Positions 43,991-57,242 of a DNA stretch of 64,000 nt are shown piece after piece; positions within the stretch are counted from its first letter, which is position 1, and each line of letters begins with the position of its first letter. The stretch is taken from assembly GCA_949152475.1 (NCBI GenBank), contig OX424562.1:19716209-19780208 (forward strand), in the 5' to 3' direction. The notes beneath the pieces were generated by a model that did no database searches, was not told the origin of the DNA, and worked only from the letters and a program-made list of their open reading frames with translations. This DNA comes from Terebella lapidaria (lineage: Eukaryota > Annelida > Polychaeta > Terebellida > Terebellidae). The translations under genes were made by a program, and so were the position numbers.

Positions 43991-44334
43991 ATGTATATAC
44001 AAGCGTTTGTGCTTTACCTGCCAATGTATGTATACAAGGCCATTTTGGTGCGCTTTCTGGCTTTCGGACCTACAATTTGAGGCGAGTCACGGTCATCCAT
44101 GATCCATCTCAATTCACAACATGAACGACATAATTTGGCATATTTGTGTAAAAAAAGAAAACGTTTTCGAATGGAATTTGAGAAAACGCAGGCCATTTAG
44201 GGTATTTCGAATCAGTGTACACCGTTTCTGTATAAAGAATATTGTTATGACGTCACACTGGACAAACAAATCAATCTCCAACGTTCAGTGTTTGTTGGAT
44301 CTGTTGTGTACGGTGGCATTCATTTGGCATTCAT

Positions 44335-45180
44335 TTCGGTGACGAAAACCATTTTAACCATGACGGAAACATTCTAACTGTTACAGAAAGCCTTCCACAA
44401 TGATGCAAACCCTTTCAACTGCAAGCAACGAAAACCTTTTGAAATTGTGGTTAAAATGTTTTCGTCACGGTTAAAAGGTTTTTGTTTCAGTTTAAATATT
44501 TTTGTCATGGCTAAGAGGGTGTTCTTCACGATTGAAATGTTTTCGTTGCAGCTAAAATGTTTTCGTCATATTTAAATGGGGTTTTCGTCGCGGTTGAAAA
44601 ATTTTCATTGTGGTTAAAGGGTTTCGTCATGGTTAAAAGTGTTTTCGTCCCGGTTAAAAAATTTTCGTTGCAGTTAAAATGTTTTTGTCACAGTTGACAG
44701 GGTTTCGTCATGGTTAAAAGGTTTCCATTGCAGTTTGAAGGTTCTCGTCACGGTTAAAAAGTTTTCGTTGCAGTTAAAATGTTTCGTCACGGTTAAATGG
44801 TTTTCGTCACGGTTTAAAGGTTGTCGTTGCACCTAGAATTATTTCGTCACGGTCGAAAGGATTTTCGTCACAGTTGAAAGGTTTTAGCTGTGGTAAAAGG
44901 TTCTCAATATGGTTGAAATGGTTTTCGTCGCAGTTAAAAGGTTTTCATTGCAGTAAAATAATTTCGTCATGGTTTAAATGATTTTCGTCACGGCTAAAAG
45001 ATTTTCTTGCAGTTAGAAGGTTTTCGTCATGGTTAAAAGGGTTCTCCTCACGGTTATAGGTTTTCATTGTGGTTAAAATGTTAAATGGTTTTCGTTGCGG
45101 TTTAAAGGATTTCGTCATGGTTACAAGGTTTTTTGTCAAGATTAAAAGTTTTTCGATGCTGTGAGAGTCTTCGTCACCCA
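44335..45180. repeat. Minisatellite of ~20-bp GTTTTCGTCACGGTTAAAA units
   Basis: Dozens of variants of TTTTCGTCACGGTTAAAAGG and TTTTCGTTGCAGTTAAAATG alternate without strict period. Frames through it are repeats and not genes. Confidence 0.85.
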
Positions 45181-46453
45181 AAAAAATGAAGCCATCGTAG
45201 TTGTGACTTCACTATGAATTTGGTCGCCCAATGTATAAATAAGAGCAAACTATGGCGTCACCTGCAGATATTATGCACAATTGACATACCTGTATGAACG
45301 TCCTTATTGTATTATGAAGAAAGCTGCAGTGTTGACTAATGTGAGTTCAAAATGACCTAAATGTATGTATCAAGCTATTACCGCTGATAACCAGATTTAT
45401 CAGCGTTCTTCTCGAGTTAATATAGATGATACAATGTACACCTATGCCCTGTGGAGGAAACATTTGCTCCATCGAATTTGTTTCGCCAGTAAACTACTTT
45501 TTATTTACGCACAGATAAATGTTTGATCTGTATAGGAGACATTTGTTTCACGCTGAGAATTATTTACCTCATATCGGAAGCGTTTGATTCGTGTCTAGAC
45601 AATGGTGCGGAAGCATCTGAAACGCGACGGGGCCCGAATATGTCCGGGCTGGGGGTACGGGGGGCGCCGTGAGACCCCAGCGAAAATTTCGCAATTTGGT
45701 GTTCTCTTAGAGCATTTATGGTGTGTAGCTTGGCCCCCCATGGGCCCAGTTCAGTGTTATGTTTGTGGGATATCATGGAATTTAGGTTTTCTTTAATTGG
45801 AAAAATAGGTCCAAAGAGTTCAAGCCACACCATCATTCATAAACTTACAGAGCAGATGGGAGCAATATAAGATAGGTAGGCTGTAAGGTTTCTGTCAGTA
45901 TTATGACTCAATTCAACATTATCGCCAACGCAGGAGTGGCACCAGTATCCCCCCGACATGGGGTCTGAGACCCCTGATGGAGGGGGTCTGAAATATATGT
46001 ACACAAATCCCGACCAAGCAGAGCAAGGGAGCGAGCCAGTGTACGGCGTAGGGGTATGGAGCGTATTTTGTGTTCGGAGGTTGATTCTGAATTTCTCCTG
46101 GCTCTTAACTGACTTGGTTTCCATTCCCCAGATTTCATAACTTTTTAGGAATATTCTCTTGACTTCAATTTTACCATTCAGTGATTAAACCCATATCGAT
46201 CTTGTTTGATGTTGCTTGCTTTCTTCCACATAAATTGTGTGTGAATTCTAACTTCTTGGTTTCACGTAAACGAGATATACTTGTAATTTTAAACAGAGAA
46301 TATTTTTGGAGAATTCAGACGGGGTTCACGATACAATCATAAGAATAAATATTTTACGTTTTTATGCAGACGAGGTGTGGAGTGTGTGGCAGACGGGGGT
46401 GTGAGGCTTGGAACGCCCATGACTCCCTTTGCCACCCATCATGGTTAGAATAA
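45181..46453. other. Non-coding stretch, no gene recognised
   Basis: Contains a locally GC-rich part (45600-46080). Overlapping short frames on both strands have no recognisable domain. The duplicate is 52797-54069. Confidence 0.4.
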
Positions 46454-47241
46454 GGCCTAAAAAAATAATTTTCTGTTTCTCGTCCTCCTATTTCTTTTCA
46501 AAACTGGGTAGGGAGGGACTTTTTATTTTTTATTTTACATTTTTTATTTTGCAAAAAATACCGTCCTCAGCTCAAGAGAAAATTGGGTAGGGAGGCACTT
46601 TTTATTTTTTATTTTTGGTGGAACGACATTTCCAAAATAAATTTGATTGATTGATTGAAAAAAAAAAACGCTTGCGCACAGACGCATTTAAGCCAAATAA
46701 ATCAAGGCTTTAGAATTGAAATCATGTGTATCACATGACTTTAATGATTTCATTTCTGGATGCTTGATTTATTTGGGCTTGAAAGCTCTTAGCCGGGCAC
46801 CTTGGCAACACTGTTGTGCCATCATCTTAGCAGTCAGCACAGACAAGATGATAATATATTTCAATGATGAGTAAATATGGAGAACCGTTCTATCAGTTAA
46901 TATGTCCATTGGAGTATACATGAGGAAAAATAGTAATTCAATTCGTGATCACAATTTCATATGTAGTAATACATGCATGTACCCACAAGGAGTAACTATT
47001 CTTGAAAACTGGTAGCGCCTTTGTCTCATTTGGCGGAGAGTGGAGGCAGAAGGCAGAGGTAAGTTAAATATATACCTAAGTTGCATGCTATGATTCGGTG
47101 TCTCGATCATTCGCCATCCTCAAAATAGGGGCGGGAATACTTTTTATTTTTATTCGAGAATCGCAAATAGAAATATCCGGGAGGCTGCTTTTGAACACAG
47201 GCGGACGGGGACGAGAAACAGAAAATATTTGTTTTTAGGCC
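46454..47241. mobile_element. Inverted-repeat element, ~788 bp
   Basis: GGCCTAAAAA (46454) and TTTTTAGGCC (47232-47241) are the ends, and the inverted match continues (TTTTCTGTTTCTCGTCC against GGACGAGAAACAGAAAA). GGGTAGGGAGG...CTTTTTATTTTTTATTTT repeats lie inside, plus a smaller cruciform around AAGCCAAATAAATCAAG (46690-46790). No transposase. Confidence 0.65.
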
Positions 47242-47581
47242 AAAGCTCGTGATTTTATGCAGCGATCCCTGAAGAACGTGTAAAGCCTAGCCACAATGAT
47301 GTATAATTTTAACATTTTTGTAGAAATTCATACACTGATTATTAATATTACAGAATTAGGAAACCACTATACAAATCAGAATTTTTACCGTACATACCGA
47401 TAACCAATTCGTAATTGTCTCCAGAAGCCCACAAACCATAATCCACTGCAAAAAATATACGTATGTACATTATTGTATGTGTTGTGTAATGAGTTTTCAT
47501 TGATCGCTAGGAGTAATGCATCTAATCCAACTGACTACATGTAAATGTAAATCACTACAGTAAATCGAAACATATTACAAT

Positions 47582-49626
47582 AAAAAAAATAGCCCAAGAG
47601 CTAGAACAGGTTACAGGACAATACATGTTTTATATTTCAGATAGACATTTTATCCCGTTTACCTTGAAAATAATATCACTGGTTAAGTCAAGGTAATGAG
47701 AACATTCAGCATGTATCATTTCATACATGTCCACAATTGATTACTAAGCTGTAACTTCAATGATAATCGAGAAATAAGCCATTTTGTGCTATGACCTTGA
47801 AAATGAAGTCGTAGGTCAAATTATAGGTATTCAGAATATACAGCATATATATATCCTTTGCTTGTGTCAACAATTGACTCCCAAGTTGTAAAGTGGATAA
47901 TAAATTATATCGTTAATTTTGTTGTAACGTCGACAATAAGTGATATCGTCCATTTTGTCATGAAGATGAGATCGAACGTCCAACTCAAGGTCATGACATT
48001 ATTCAGCATACATATCTTCTCATACATCCACAATTGATTCTGAAGCTGTAAAGTCGATAAGTGATATATTAGGCATTTTGTGCTTCGACCTTGAAAATAA
48101 ATACAAAGGTCAAGCTCAAAGTCATAAAAATATTCAGCATTATGTATTTCCCATATGTGAACAATTAAATTCTAAGCTGTATAGTCAACAATAAACGAGA
48201 AATTAGCCATTTTGCACTCCAATCTTGAAAATAATTCAAGGTCATCAGAATATTTGTTGTATATGATATTATTTCCTATATGTCCACAATTGATTCCCGA
48301 GCTATAAAGTTGATAAGAAGCAAAACTTAAGTTGTTTTGTCCTGTGACCTTAAAGATTAGGTCAAAGGTCAAAGTCAAGGTTGCGAGAATATTCAACATA
48401 TATCATTTCCCATATGTCCACAACTGATTCCTAAGCTTCAGATATGATAATAAGCGAGATATTATCCATTCTGTTCTGCGACCTTGAAAAATAGGTCAAA
48501 GATCAAAGTCAAGTGTTGCGAGAATATTCGGAGCATATCATTTCCTATATGTCCACAATTGTTTTCCAAGCTGTAAAGTCAGTAATAAGCGAGATATTAG
48601 CCATTTTGTGGTCTGACCTTGCAAATGAGATCAAAGGTCAAATTCAAGATCATCAGAATATTTGGCGTATATCATTTCCTATATGTCTACAACTAATTGC
48701 CATAGCTATAAGTCGATAAGAAGTGAGATATTACCCATTCTGTTTTCTGACCTTGAAAATGAGGTCAAAGTCGAATTCAAAATTGATTCCTAAGCTGTAA
48801 AGTCGATAACAAGCGAGACATTAGCCATTGCTCTGACACTGAAAATGACGTCAAAGGTCAAATTCAAAGTCACGAGAATATTCAGCATATATCATTCCTT
48901 CTATGTCCACAATCGATTTCTAAGCTGTAAAGTCGATAACAAGCGAGATATTAGCCATTTTGTGCTATGACTTTGAAATTAAGGTCAAAGATCAAATTCA
49001 TGGTCATCAGAATGATTGGGTATATCATTTCCGATATGTCCACAATTGATTCCTAAGCTGTAAAGTTGATAATAAGCGAGATATAAGCCATTTAACCTTG
49101 AAAAAGAGGTAAGAGGTCAATTTTAAAGGTCACGAGAATATCCAGCATATATTATTTCCTACATGTCAGGAGTTGATACCTTATCTTTAATTTCAATATT
49201 GAGTGAGATATTTTGGCAAAATGTTTCAAAATATGAAGCATGGGATAATTCAACATGGGAAAGTCCCATTTGGACAAAAAAGGCCCACTTTGAGCAATCC
49301 AAGAACAACGAAACTTGTACACATCATATGGGTATAATGAGGAGTGTTATGCATCAATTAGAAAAAAAGTTACCCAACAGATTGTGAGAAAACGATCATC
49401 AAAGTCCAAAATTGGTTGTTTTTCGTCAATAATGACCACCATTTTGAAATAACTGCGAAAATGAAAAAACTAAAAAAAAAATACCTCCCTCTTGAAATTT
49501 TTCAAGGCATTTTTCTGCAAAATTTTAGAAAGATTCCATCATAAACTTTAAAAATAAAAATGAAGACGGACGACAGACGATAGACGCAACGCAACAGCAA
49601 TAGGTTATCGAACGAAATGTAACCTA
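47582..49626. mobile_element. Satellite-bearing element, second locus
   Basis: Same plan as 5526-8035: head TAGCCCAAGAGCTA, terminal AGGTTACA (47608-47615) matched by TGTAACCT (49618-49625), diverged ~135-bp units rich in AGGTCA half sites, and a tail starting ACATGGGAAAGTCCCATTTGG and ending with a GACGGACG tract. The 8-bp end match supports terminal inverted repeats for the family. More diverged than the first locus. Confidence 0.75.
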
Positions 49627-50785
49627 AAAATGGAATTAGTCTTTATATGGAATATAAGGTAGTTCGCTCAAAATCAATTTTTCACTAAAATCAATATTTA
49701 ATAAAATCTTGTGAATAGATTTCTCTGCAATTTTCTTTATTTATCAACAAACCGCTGTGTATGTTTTTGAAACAAAAAAAATATGGGGGTCATATTTCAA
49801 ATTTTAGCCCCCTTGCTTGGATCGAAAGGGAGCGAAGATCCATAATATCAAACTGCAGGAGCAAGTGTGCTTCCCAATTGAAGCCTATTGGTCATGAAAA
49901 AGCTCAAAGTAGTACTTATAATGTTAACATGTAAGTCTGACTATGAGGGATATAAATTATTAGGTTACATGTCATCATTGCCAACCTTCTAGGGGCGTCG
50001 TGTCACCAGCAGCCTCAGTCAGCCAAATCAAAAGGCAAATCCCATACATTGTGATTTCCATGTGCGTGCATCGTACACGTAGGCTACATCGACATATTGT
50101 GGCTACATATTGTAGCACGCTTTGAATTTTTGATTTCGCATGTGCGACGTCTGGCCATTTATACATGTCGTCAAATCGGGCGCCGATTATGACCTTCAGA
50201 ACAAAGTGCCGACTGTAACCTTCAGAACAATAACTGGCAGGTGGTTCCTACCGAGTAGATATTTGATCCTATTATCTCAGAGATGGTAATCCGGGTACAG
50301 GCTAGCGAATGTGATTGGAGAGGAGAAAGGTCACGCACAGTCAATTAAATTCAGGTGGATGCGTTGTTTTCAGGAAAAAAAAAATGCTTTTTGATAATTG
50401 AGAAATTAACTCCCCCCCCCCCCCCCGATTTATATTGAGCATCGTATCGATGCATCTTTCTAACAGGTGAATATTGGAAGTAGATCCATGTGGACATCTC
50501 TGACGCATAGAATTTTTGGAGGCAAAATATTTTTGCGCTGTAGCAGCTAGTGAAATATCATCTCTCACTGTCCACATCACGTCTAGCCCAATATTAGATA
50601 TACAGGCCAATATACTAGGGCCCAGCGTCGTTCAAACGTGGTCTCAAATGGAAAAAGCATCATGCGTTCATCGCTTTCCCGTACTGCATCAAATGACCAT
50701 AAATAATTTTAAATTTATATGAAATGCTAGTTTAGTGGGATGAAAACATGGGAGTACAGAATTTGTTAAAACGAAAATACACGTA
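49627..50785. other. Non-coding region downstream of the truncated Ig gene
   Basis: Contains the dispersed repeat at 49975-50110 and a poly-C run (about 50411-50426). No gene recognised. The duplicate is 57243-58401. Confidence 0.4.
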
Positions 50786-50791
50786 TTTATT
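50786..50791 (-). terminator. AATAAA of the truncated FAM187-like copy
   Basis: AATAAA on the minus strand, 34 bp beyond the stop codon. Duplicate of 58402-58407. Confidence 0.55.
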
Positions 50792-50824
50792 TTCATGCTT
50801 AAAATAGGTGACAATAGTTCATAG

Positions 50825-51631
50825 TCATCTCTTAGAATAAGTATACATTGTATAGTCAGATGGCGACATCGATATGGACTGGTAAGAATCACTCGCAAGG
50901 GCAGTTGGTTTCGGATTCTGTTTTGCCACTGGAAGATTCTTCTTAGGTTTAGACTTCCTGTTGACTTTCGTATGTCTCTGGCAGTGTCTTATGATCATGC
51001 AGAATATGAACAAAACAAAATTGAAAACGTAGCTCGTGTACAGGTAAATCATGTAAGGTCCAGTATCCTCCGGTACGACAACATACTCCACCTCCAGTTT
51101 GAAGGTGCCACGCTTGTGACCTCCAAAAGAGCAGGAGAAACTCCCGCTATCGCGGTCCGTTAGTTTCTTGATGCGGAGGAGTCCTAGAGCATCAATCTCC
51201 ATTCGTCGCTTGGTCTTCTTCGCCAGGTCTATAGCTAGGAGTGGCACTGTGCCGTTCATCCACTCGACCGGCGTGTGCATGTTTGCACCTGGGCAGTGAA
51301 ACTGTACGCTCTCCCCGGAACGTTTGTTCACTGTTGTCTTGACGACGGGCGGCTCAGGTTCGATGGTTTCTATGGACAGTTTATCCAAGTGTATGTTCTT
51401 TCCCCCAGACATCTTCCAGCCCGTGTCTTGCAAGGACTTGTGTTTGATGCAGTCCACTTTGCACTTTGAAACCTCAATTTCCTCGGGGTACTTGCTAATG
51501 GTGTCTGCCATATGTGCGAAGAGTGACGAATGGCATGGTGCGCCTTCAGGATATAATCTCAAGACCTGACCCACGTATGCTGGCTTCACTGGGTAGTCAG
51601 GATTGAGGGGCTTCAGGACACAGTGACCTGT
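50825..51631 (-). pseudogene. 5'-truncated copy of the FAM187-like Ig gene
   Basis: The C-terminal 268 codons or so of the gene at 58441-60126 are repeated here, from TGHCVLKP to the stop. The duplication breakpoint (51631-51635) removes the signal peptide, the first Ig domain and the promoter side. The frame continues for a few codons into junction sequence but has no ATG there, only TTG. The second Ig domain, membrane segment and tail are intact. If transcribed it could not enter the secretory path as its parent does, so I call it a fragment. Confidence 0.85.
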
Positions 51632-51950
51632 GTATGCCAATGTATGTATACAAGGCCATTTTGGTGCGCTTTCTGGCTTTCGGACCTACAATTTGAGGCG
51701 AGTCACGGTCATCCATGATCCATCTCAATTCACAACATGAACGACATAATTTGGCATATTTGTGTAAAAAAAGAAAACGTTTTCGAATGGAATTTGAGAA
51801 AACGCAGGCCATTTAGGGTATTTCGAATCAGTGTACACCGTTTCTGTATAAAGAATATTGTTATGACGTCACACTGGACAAACAAATCAATCTCCAACGT
51901 TCAGTGTTTGTTGGATCTGTTGTGTACGGTGGCATTCATTTGGCATTCAT

Positions 51951-52796
51951 TTCGGTGACGAAAACCATTTTAACCATGACGGAAACATTCTAACTGTTAC
52001 AGAAAGCCTTCCACAATGATGCAAACCCTTTCAACTGCAAGCAACGAAAACCTTTTGAAATTGTGGTTAAAATGTTTTCGTCACGGTTAAAAGGTTTTTG
52101 TTTCAGTTTAAATATTTTTGTCATGGCTAAGAGGGTGTTCTTCACGATTGAAATGTTTTCGTTGCAGCTAAAATGTTTTCGTCATATTTAAATGGGGTTT
52201 TCGTCGCGGTTGAAAAATTTTCATTGTGGTTAAAGGGTTTCGTCATGGTTAAAAGTGTTTTCGTCCCGGTTAAAAAATTTTCGTTGCAGTTAAAATGTTT
52301 TTGTCACAGTTGACAGGGTTTCGTCATGGTTAAAAGGTTTCCATTGCAGTTTGAAGGTTCTCGTCACGGTTAAAAAGTTTTCGTTGCAGTTAAAATGTTT
52401 CGTCACGGTTAAATGGTTTTCGTCACGGTTTAAAGGTTGTCGTTGCACCTAGAATTATTTCGTCACGGTCGAAAGGATTTTCGTCACAGTTGAAAGGTTT
52501 TAGCTGTGGTAAAAGGTTCTCAATATGGTTGAAATGGTTTTCGTCGCAGTTAAAAGGTTTTCATTGCAGTAAAATAATTTCGTCATGGTTTAAATGATTT
52601 TCGTCACGGCTAAAAGATTTTCTTGCAGTTAGAAGGTTTTCGTCATGGTTAAAAGGGTTCTCCTCACGGTTATAGGTTTTCATTGTGGTTAAAATGTTAA
52701 ATGGTTTTCGTTGCGGTTTAAAGGATTTCGTCATGGTTACAAGGTTTTTTGTCAAGATTAAAAGTTTTTCGATGCTGTGAGAGTCTTCGTCACCCA
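51951..52796. repeat. Minisatellite, duplicate of 44335-45180
   Basis: Same array in copy 2 of the segmental duplication; no unit gain or loss seen, as the offset stays 7,616. Confidence 0.85.
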
Positions 52797-54069
52797 AAAA
52801 AATGAAGCCATCGTAGTTGTGACTTCACTATGAATTTGGTCGCCCAATGTATAAATAAGAGCAAACTATGGCGTCACCTGCAGATATTATGCACAATTGA
52901 CATACCTGTATGAACGTCCTTATTGTATTATGAAGAAAGCTGCAGTGTTGACTAATGTGAGTTCAAAATGACCTAAATGTATGTATCAAGCTATTACCGC
53001 TGATAACCAGATTTATCAGCGTTCTTCTCGAGTTAATATAGATGATACAATGTACACCTATGCCCTGTGGAGGAAACATTTGCTCCATCGAATTTGTTTC
53101 GCCAGTAAACTACTTTTTATTTACGCACAGATAAATGTTTGATCTGTATAGGAGACATTTGTTTCACGCTGAGAATTATTTACCTCATATCGGAAGCGTT
53201 TGATTCGTGTCTAGACAATGGTGCGGAAGCATCTGAAACGCGACGGGGCCCGAATATGTCCGGGCTGGGGGTACGGGGGGCGCCGTGAGACCCCAGCGAA
53301 AATTTCGCAATTTGGTGTTCTCTTAGAGCATTTATGGTGTGTAGCTTGGCCCCCCATGGGCCCAGTTCAGTGTTATGTTTGTGGGATATCATGGAATTTA
53401 GGTTTTCTTTAATTGGAAAAATAGGTCCAAAGAGTTCAAGCCACACCATCATTCATAAACTTACAGAGCAGATGGGAGCAATATAAGATAGGTAGGCTGT
53501 AAGGTTTCTGTCAGTATTATGACTCAATTCAACATTATCGCCAACGCAGGAGTGGCACCAGTATCCCCCCGACATGGGGTCTGAGACCCCTGATGGAGGG
53601 GGTCTGAAATATATGTACACAAATCCCGACCAAGCAGAGCAAGGGAGCGAGCCAGTGTACGGCGTAGGGGTATGGAGCGTATTTTGTGTTCGGAGGTTGA
53701 TTCTGAATTTCTCCTGGCTCTTAACTGACTTGGTTTCCATTCCCCAGATTTCATAACTTTTTAGGAATATTCTCTTGACTTCAATTTTACCATTCAGTGA
53801 TTAAACCCATATCGATCTTGTTTGATGTTGCTTGCTTTCTTCCACATAAATTGTGTGTGAATTCTAACTTCTTGGTTTCACGTAAACGAGATATACTTGT
53901 AATTTTAAACAGAGAATATTTTTGGAGAATTCAGACGGGGTTCACGATACAATCATAAGAATAAATATTTTACGTTTTTATGCAGACGAGGTGTGGAGTG
54001 TGTGGCAGACGGGGGTGTGAGGCTTGGAACGCCCATGACTCCCTTTGCCACCCATCATGGTTAGAATAA

Positions 54070-54857
54070 GGCCTAAAAAAATAATTTTCTGTTTCTCGTC
54101 CTCCTATTTCTTTTCAAAACTGGGTAGGGAGGGACTTTTTATTTTTTATTTTACATTTTTTATTTTGCAAAAAATACCGTCCTCAGCTCAAGAGAAAATT
54201 GGGTAGGGAGGCACTTTTTATTTTTTATTTTTGGTGGAACGACATTTCCAAAATAAATTTGATTGATTGATTGAAAAAAAAAAACGCTTGCGCACAGACG
54301 CATTTAAGCCAAATAAATCAAGGCTTTAGAATTGAAATCATGTGTATCACATGACTTTAATGATTTCATTTCTGGATGCTTGATTTATTTGGGCTTGAAA
54401 GCTCTTAGCCGGGCACCTTGGCAACACTGTTGTGCCATCATCTTAGCAGTCAGCACAGACAAGATGATAATATATTTCAATGATGAGTAAATATGGAGAA
54501 CCGTTCTATCAGTTAATATGTCCATTGGAGTATACATGAGGAAAAATAGTAATTCAATTCGTGATCACAATTTCATATGTAGTAATACATGCATGTACCC
54601 ACAAGGAGTAACTATTCTTGAAAACTGGTAGCGCCTTTGTCTCATTTGGCGGAGAGTGGAGGCAGAAGGCAGAGGTAAGTTAAATATATACCTAAGTTGC
54701 ATGCTATGATTCGGTGTCTCGATCATTCGCCATCCTCAAAATAGGGGCGGGAATACTTTTTATTTTTATTCGAGAATCGCAAATAGAAATATCCGGGAGG
54801 CTGCTTTTGAACACAGGCGGACGGGGACGAGAAACAGAAAATATTTGTTTTTAGGCC
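54070..54857. mobile_element. Inverted-repeat element, duplicate of 46454-47241
   Basis: Copy 2 version at the 7,616-bp offset. Confidence 0.65.
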
Positions 54858-55197
54858 AAAGCTCGTGATTTTATGCAGCGATCCCTGAAGAACGTGTAAA
54901 GCCTAGCCACAATGATGTATAATTTTAACATTTTTGTAGAAATTCATACACTGATTATTAATATTACAGAATTAGGAAACCACTATACAAATCAGAATTT
55001 TTACCGTACATACCGATAACCAATTCGTAATTGTCTCCAGAAGCCCACAAACCATAATCCACTGCAAAAAATATACGTATGTACATTATTGTATGTGTTG
55101 TGTAATGAGTTTTCATTGATCGCTAGGAGTAATGCATCTAATCCAACTGACTACATGTAAATGTAAATCACTACAGTAAATCGAAACATATTACAAT

Positions 55198-57242
55198 AAA
55201 AAAAATAGCCCAAGAGCTAGAACAGGTTACAGGACAATACATGTTTTATATTTCAGATAGACATTTTATCCCGTTTACCTTGAAAATAATATCACTGGTT
55301 AAGTCAAGGTAATGAGAACATTCAGCATGTATCATTTCATACATGTCCACAATTGATTACTAAGCTGTAACTTCAATGATAATCGAGAAATAAGCCATTT
55401 TGTGCTATGACCTTGAAAATGAAGTCGTAGGTCAAATTATAGGTATTCAGAATATACAGCATATATATATCCTTTGCTTGTGTCAACAATTGACTCCCAA
55501 GTTGTAAAGTGGATAATAAATTATATCGTTAATTTTGTTGTAACGTCGACAATAAGTGATATCGTCCATTTTGTCATGAAGATGAGATCGAACGTCCAAC
55601 TCAAGGTCATGACATTATTCAGCATACATATCTTCTCATACATCCACAATTGATTCTGAAGCTGTAAAGTCGATAAGTGATATATTAGGCATTTTGTGCT
55701 TCGACCTTGAAAATAAATACAAAGGTCAAGCTCAAAGTCATAAAAATATTCAGCATTATGTATTTCCCATATGTGAACAATTAAATTCTAAGCTGTATAG
55801 TCAACAATAAACGAGAAATTAGCCATTTTGCACTCCAATCTTGAAAATAATTCAAGGTCATCAGAATATTTGTTGTATATGATATTATTTCCTATATGTC
55901 CACAATTGATTCCCGAGCTATAAAGTTGATAAGAAGCAAAACTTAAGTTGTTTTGTCCTGTGACCTTAAAGATTAGGTCAAAGGTCAAAGTCAAGGTTGC
56001 GAGAATATTCAACATATATCATTTCCCATATGTCCACAACTGATTCCTAAGCTTCAGATATGATAATAAGCGAGATATTATCCATTCTGTTCTGCGACCT
56101 TGAAAAATAGGTCAAAGATCAAAGTCAAGTGTTGCGAGAATATTCGGAGCATATCATTTCCTATATGTCCACAATTGTTTTCCAAGCTGTAAAGTCAGTA
56201 ATAAGCGAGATATTAGCCATTTTGTGGTCTGACCTTGCAAATGAGATCAAAGGTCAAATTCAAGATCATCAGAATATTTGGCGTATATCATTTCCTATAT
56301 GTCTACAACTAATTGCCATAGCTATAAGTCGATAAGAAGTGAGATATTACCCATTCTGTTTTCTGACCTTGAAAATGAGGTCAAAGTCGAATTCAAAATT
56401 GATTCCTAAGCTGTAAAGTCGATAACAAGCGAGACATTAGCCATTGCTCTGACACTGAAAATGACGTCAAAGGTCAAATTCAAAGTCACGAGAATATTCA
56501 GCATATATCATTCCTTCTATGTCCACAATCGATTTCTAAGCTGTAAAGTCGATAACAAGCGAGATATTAGCCATTTTGTGCTATGACTTTGAAATTAAGG
56601 TCAAAGATCAAATTCATGGTCATCAGAATGATTGGGTATATCATTTCCGATATGTCCACAATTGATTCCTAAGCTGTAAAGTTGATAATAAGCGAGATAT
56701 AAGCCATTTAACCTTGAAAAAGAGGTAAGAGGTCAATTTTAAAGGTCACGAGAATATCCAGCATATATTATTTCCTACATGTCAGGAGTTGATACCTTAT
56801 CTTTAATTTCAATATTGAGTGAGATATTTTGGCAAAATGTTTCAAAATATGAAGCATGGGATAATTCAACATGGGAAAGTCCCATTTGGACAAAAAAGGC
56901 CCACTTTGAGCAATCCAAGAACAACGAAACTTGTACACATCATATGGGTATAATGAGGAGTGTTATGCATCAATTAGAAAAAAAGTTACCCAACAGATTG
57001 TGAGAAAACGATCATCAAAGTCCAAAATTGGTTGTTTTTCGTCAATAATGACCACCATTTTGAAATAACTGCGAAAATGAAAAAACTAAAAAAAAAATAC
57101 CTCCCTCTTGAAATTTTTCAAGGCATTTTTCTGCAAAATTTTAGAAAGATTCCATCATAAACTTTAAAAATAAAAATGAAGACGGACGACAGACGATAGA
57201 CGCAACGCAACAGCAATAGGTTATCGAACGAAATGTAACCTA
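55198..57242. mobile_element. Satellite-bearing element, duplicate of 47582-49626
   Basis: Copy 2 version at the 7,616-bp offset; it arose with the segmental duplication and not by transposition. Confidence 0.75.

Larger units (their letters stand above)
44019..51631. repeat. Tandem segmental duplication, copy 1 (7,616-bp period)
   Basis: Everything from 44019 recurs at an exact offset of 7,616 bp. All sequence pairs I compared, including a run of Cs, AT-rich tracts and a minisatellite, were identical. Copies match to 51631/59247 and are separated by GTA (51632-51634). The unit holds a minisatellite, a TIR element, a satellite-bearing element and the 3' part of the FAM187-like gene. Confidence 0.95.

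Noticed and set aside
44945..45181. 78-codon minus frame rich in DEN and NHDE motifs
   Set aside because: Translation of the ~20-bp minisatellite; the duplicate at 52561-52797 is the same array.
50825..51640. Separate 271-residue protein-coding gene
   Set aside because: It is the 3' part of the gene at 58441-60126, cut by the duplication; the first codon at the junction is TTG and there is no signal peptide or promoter.
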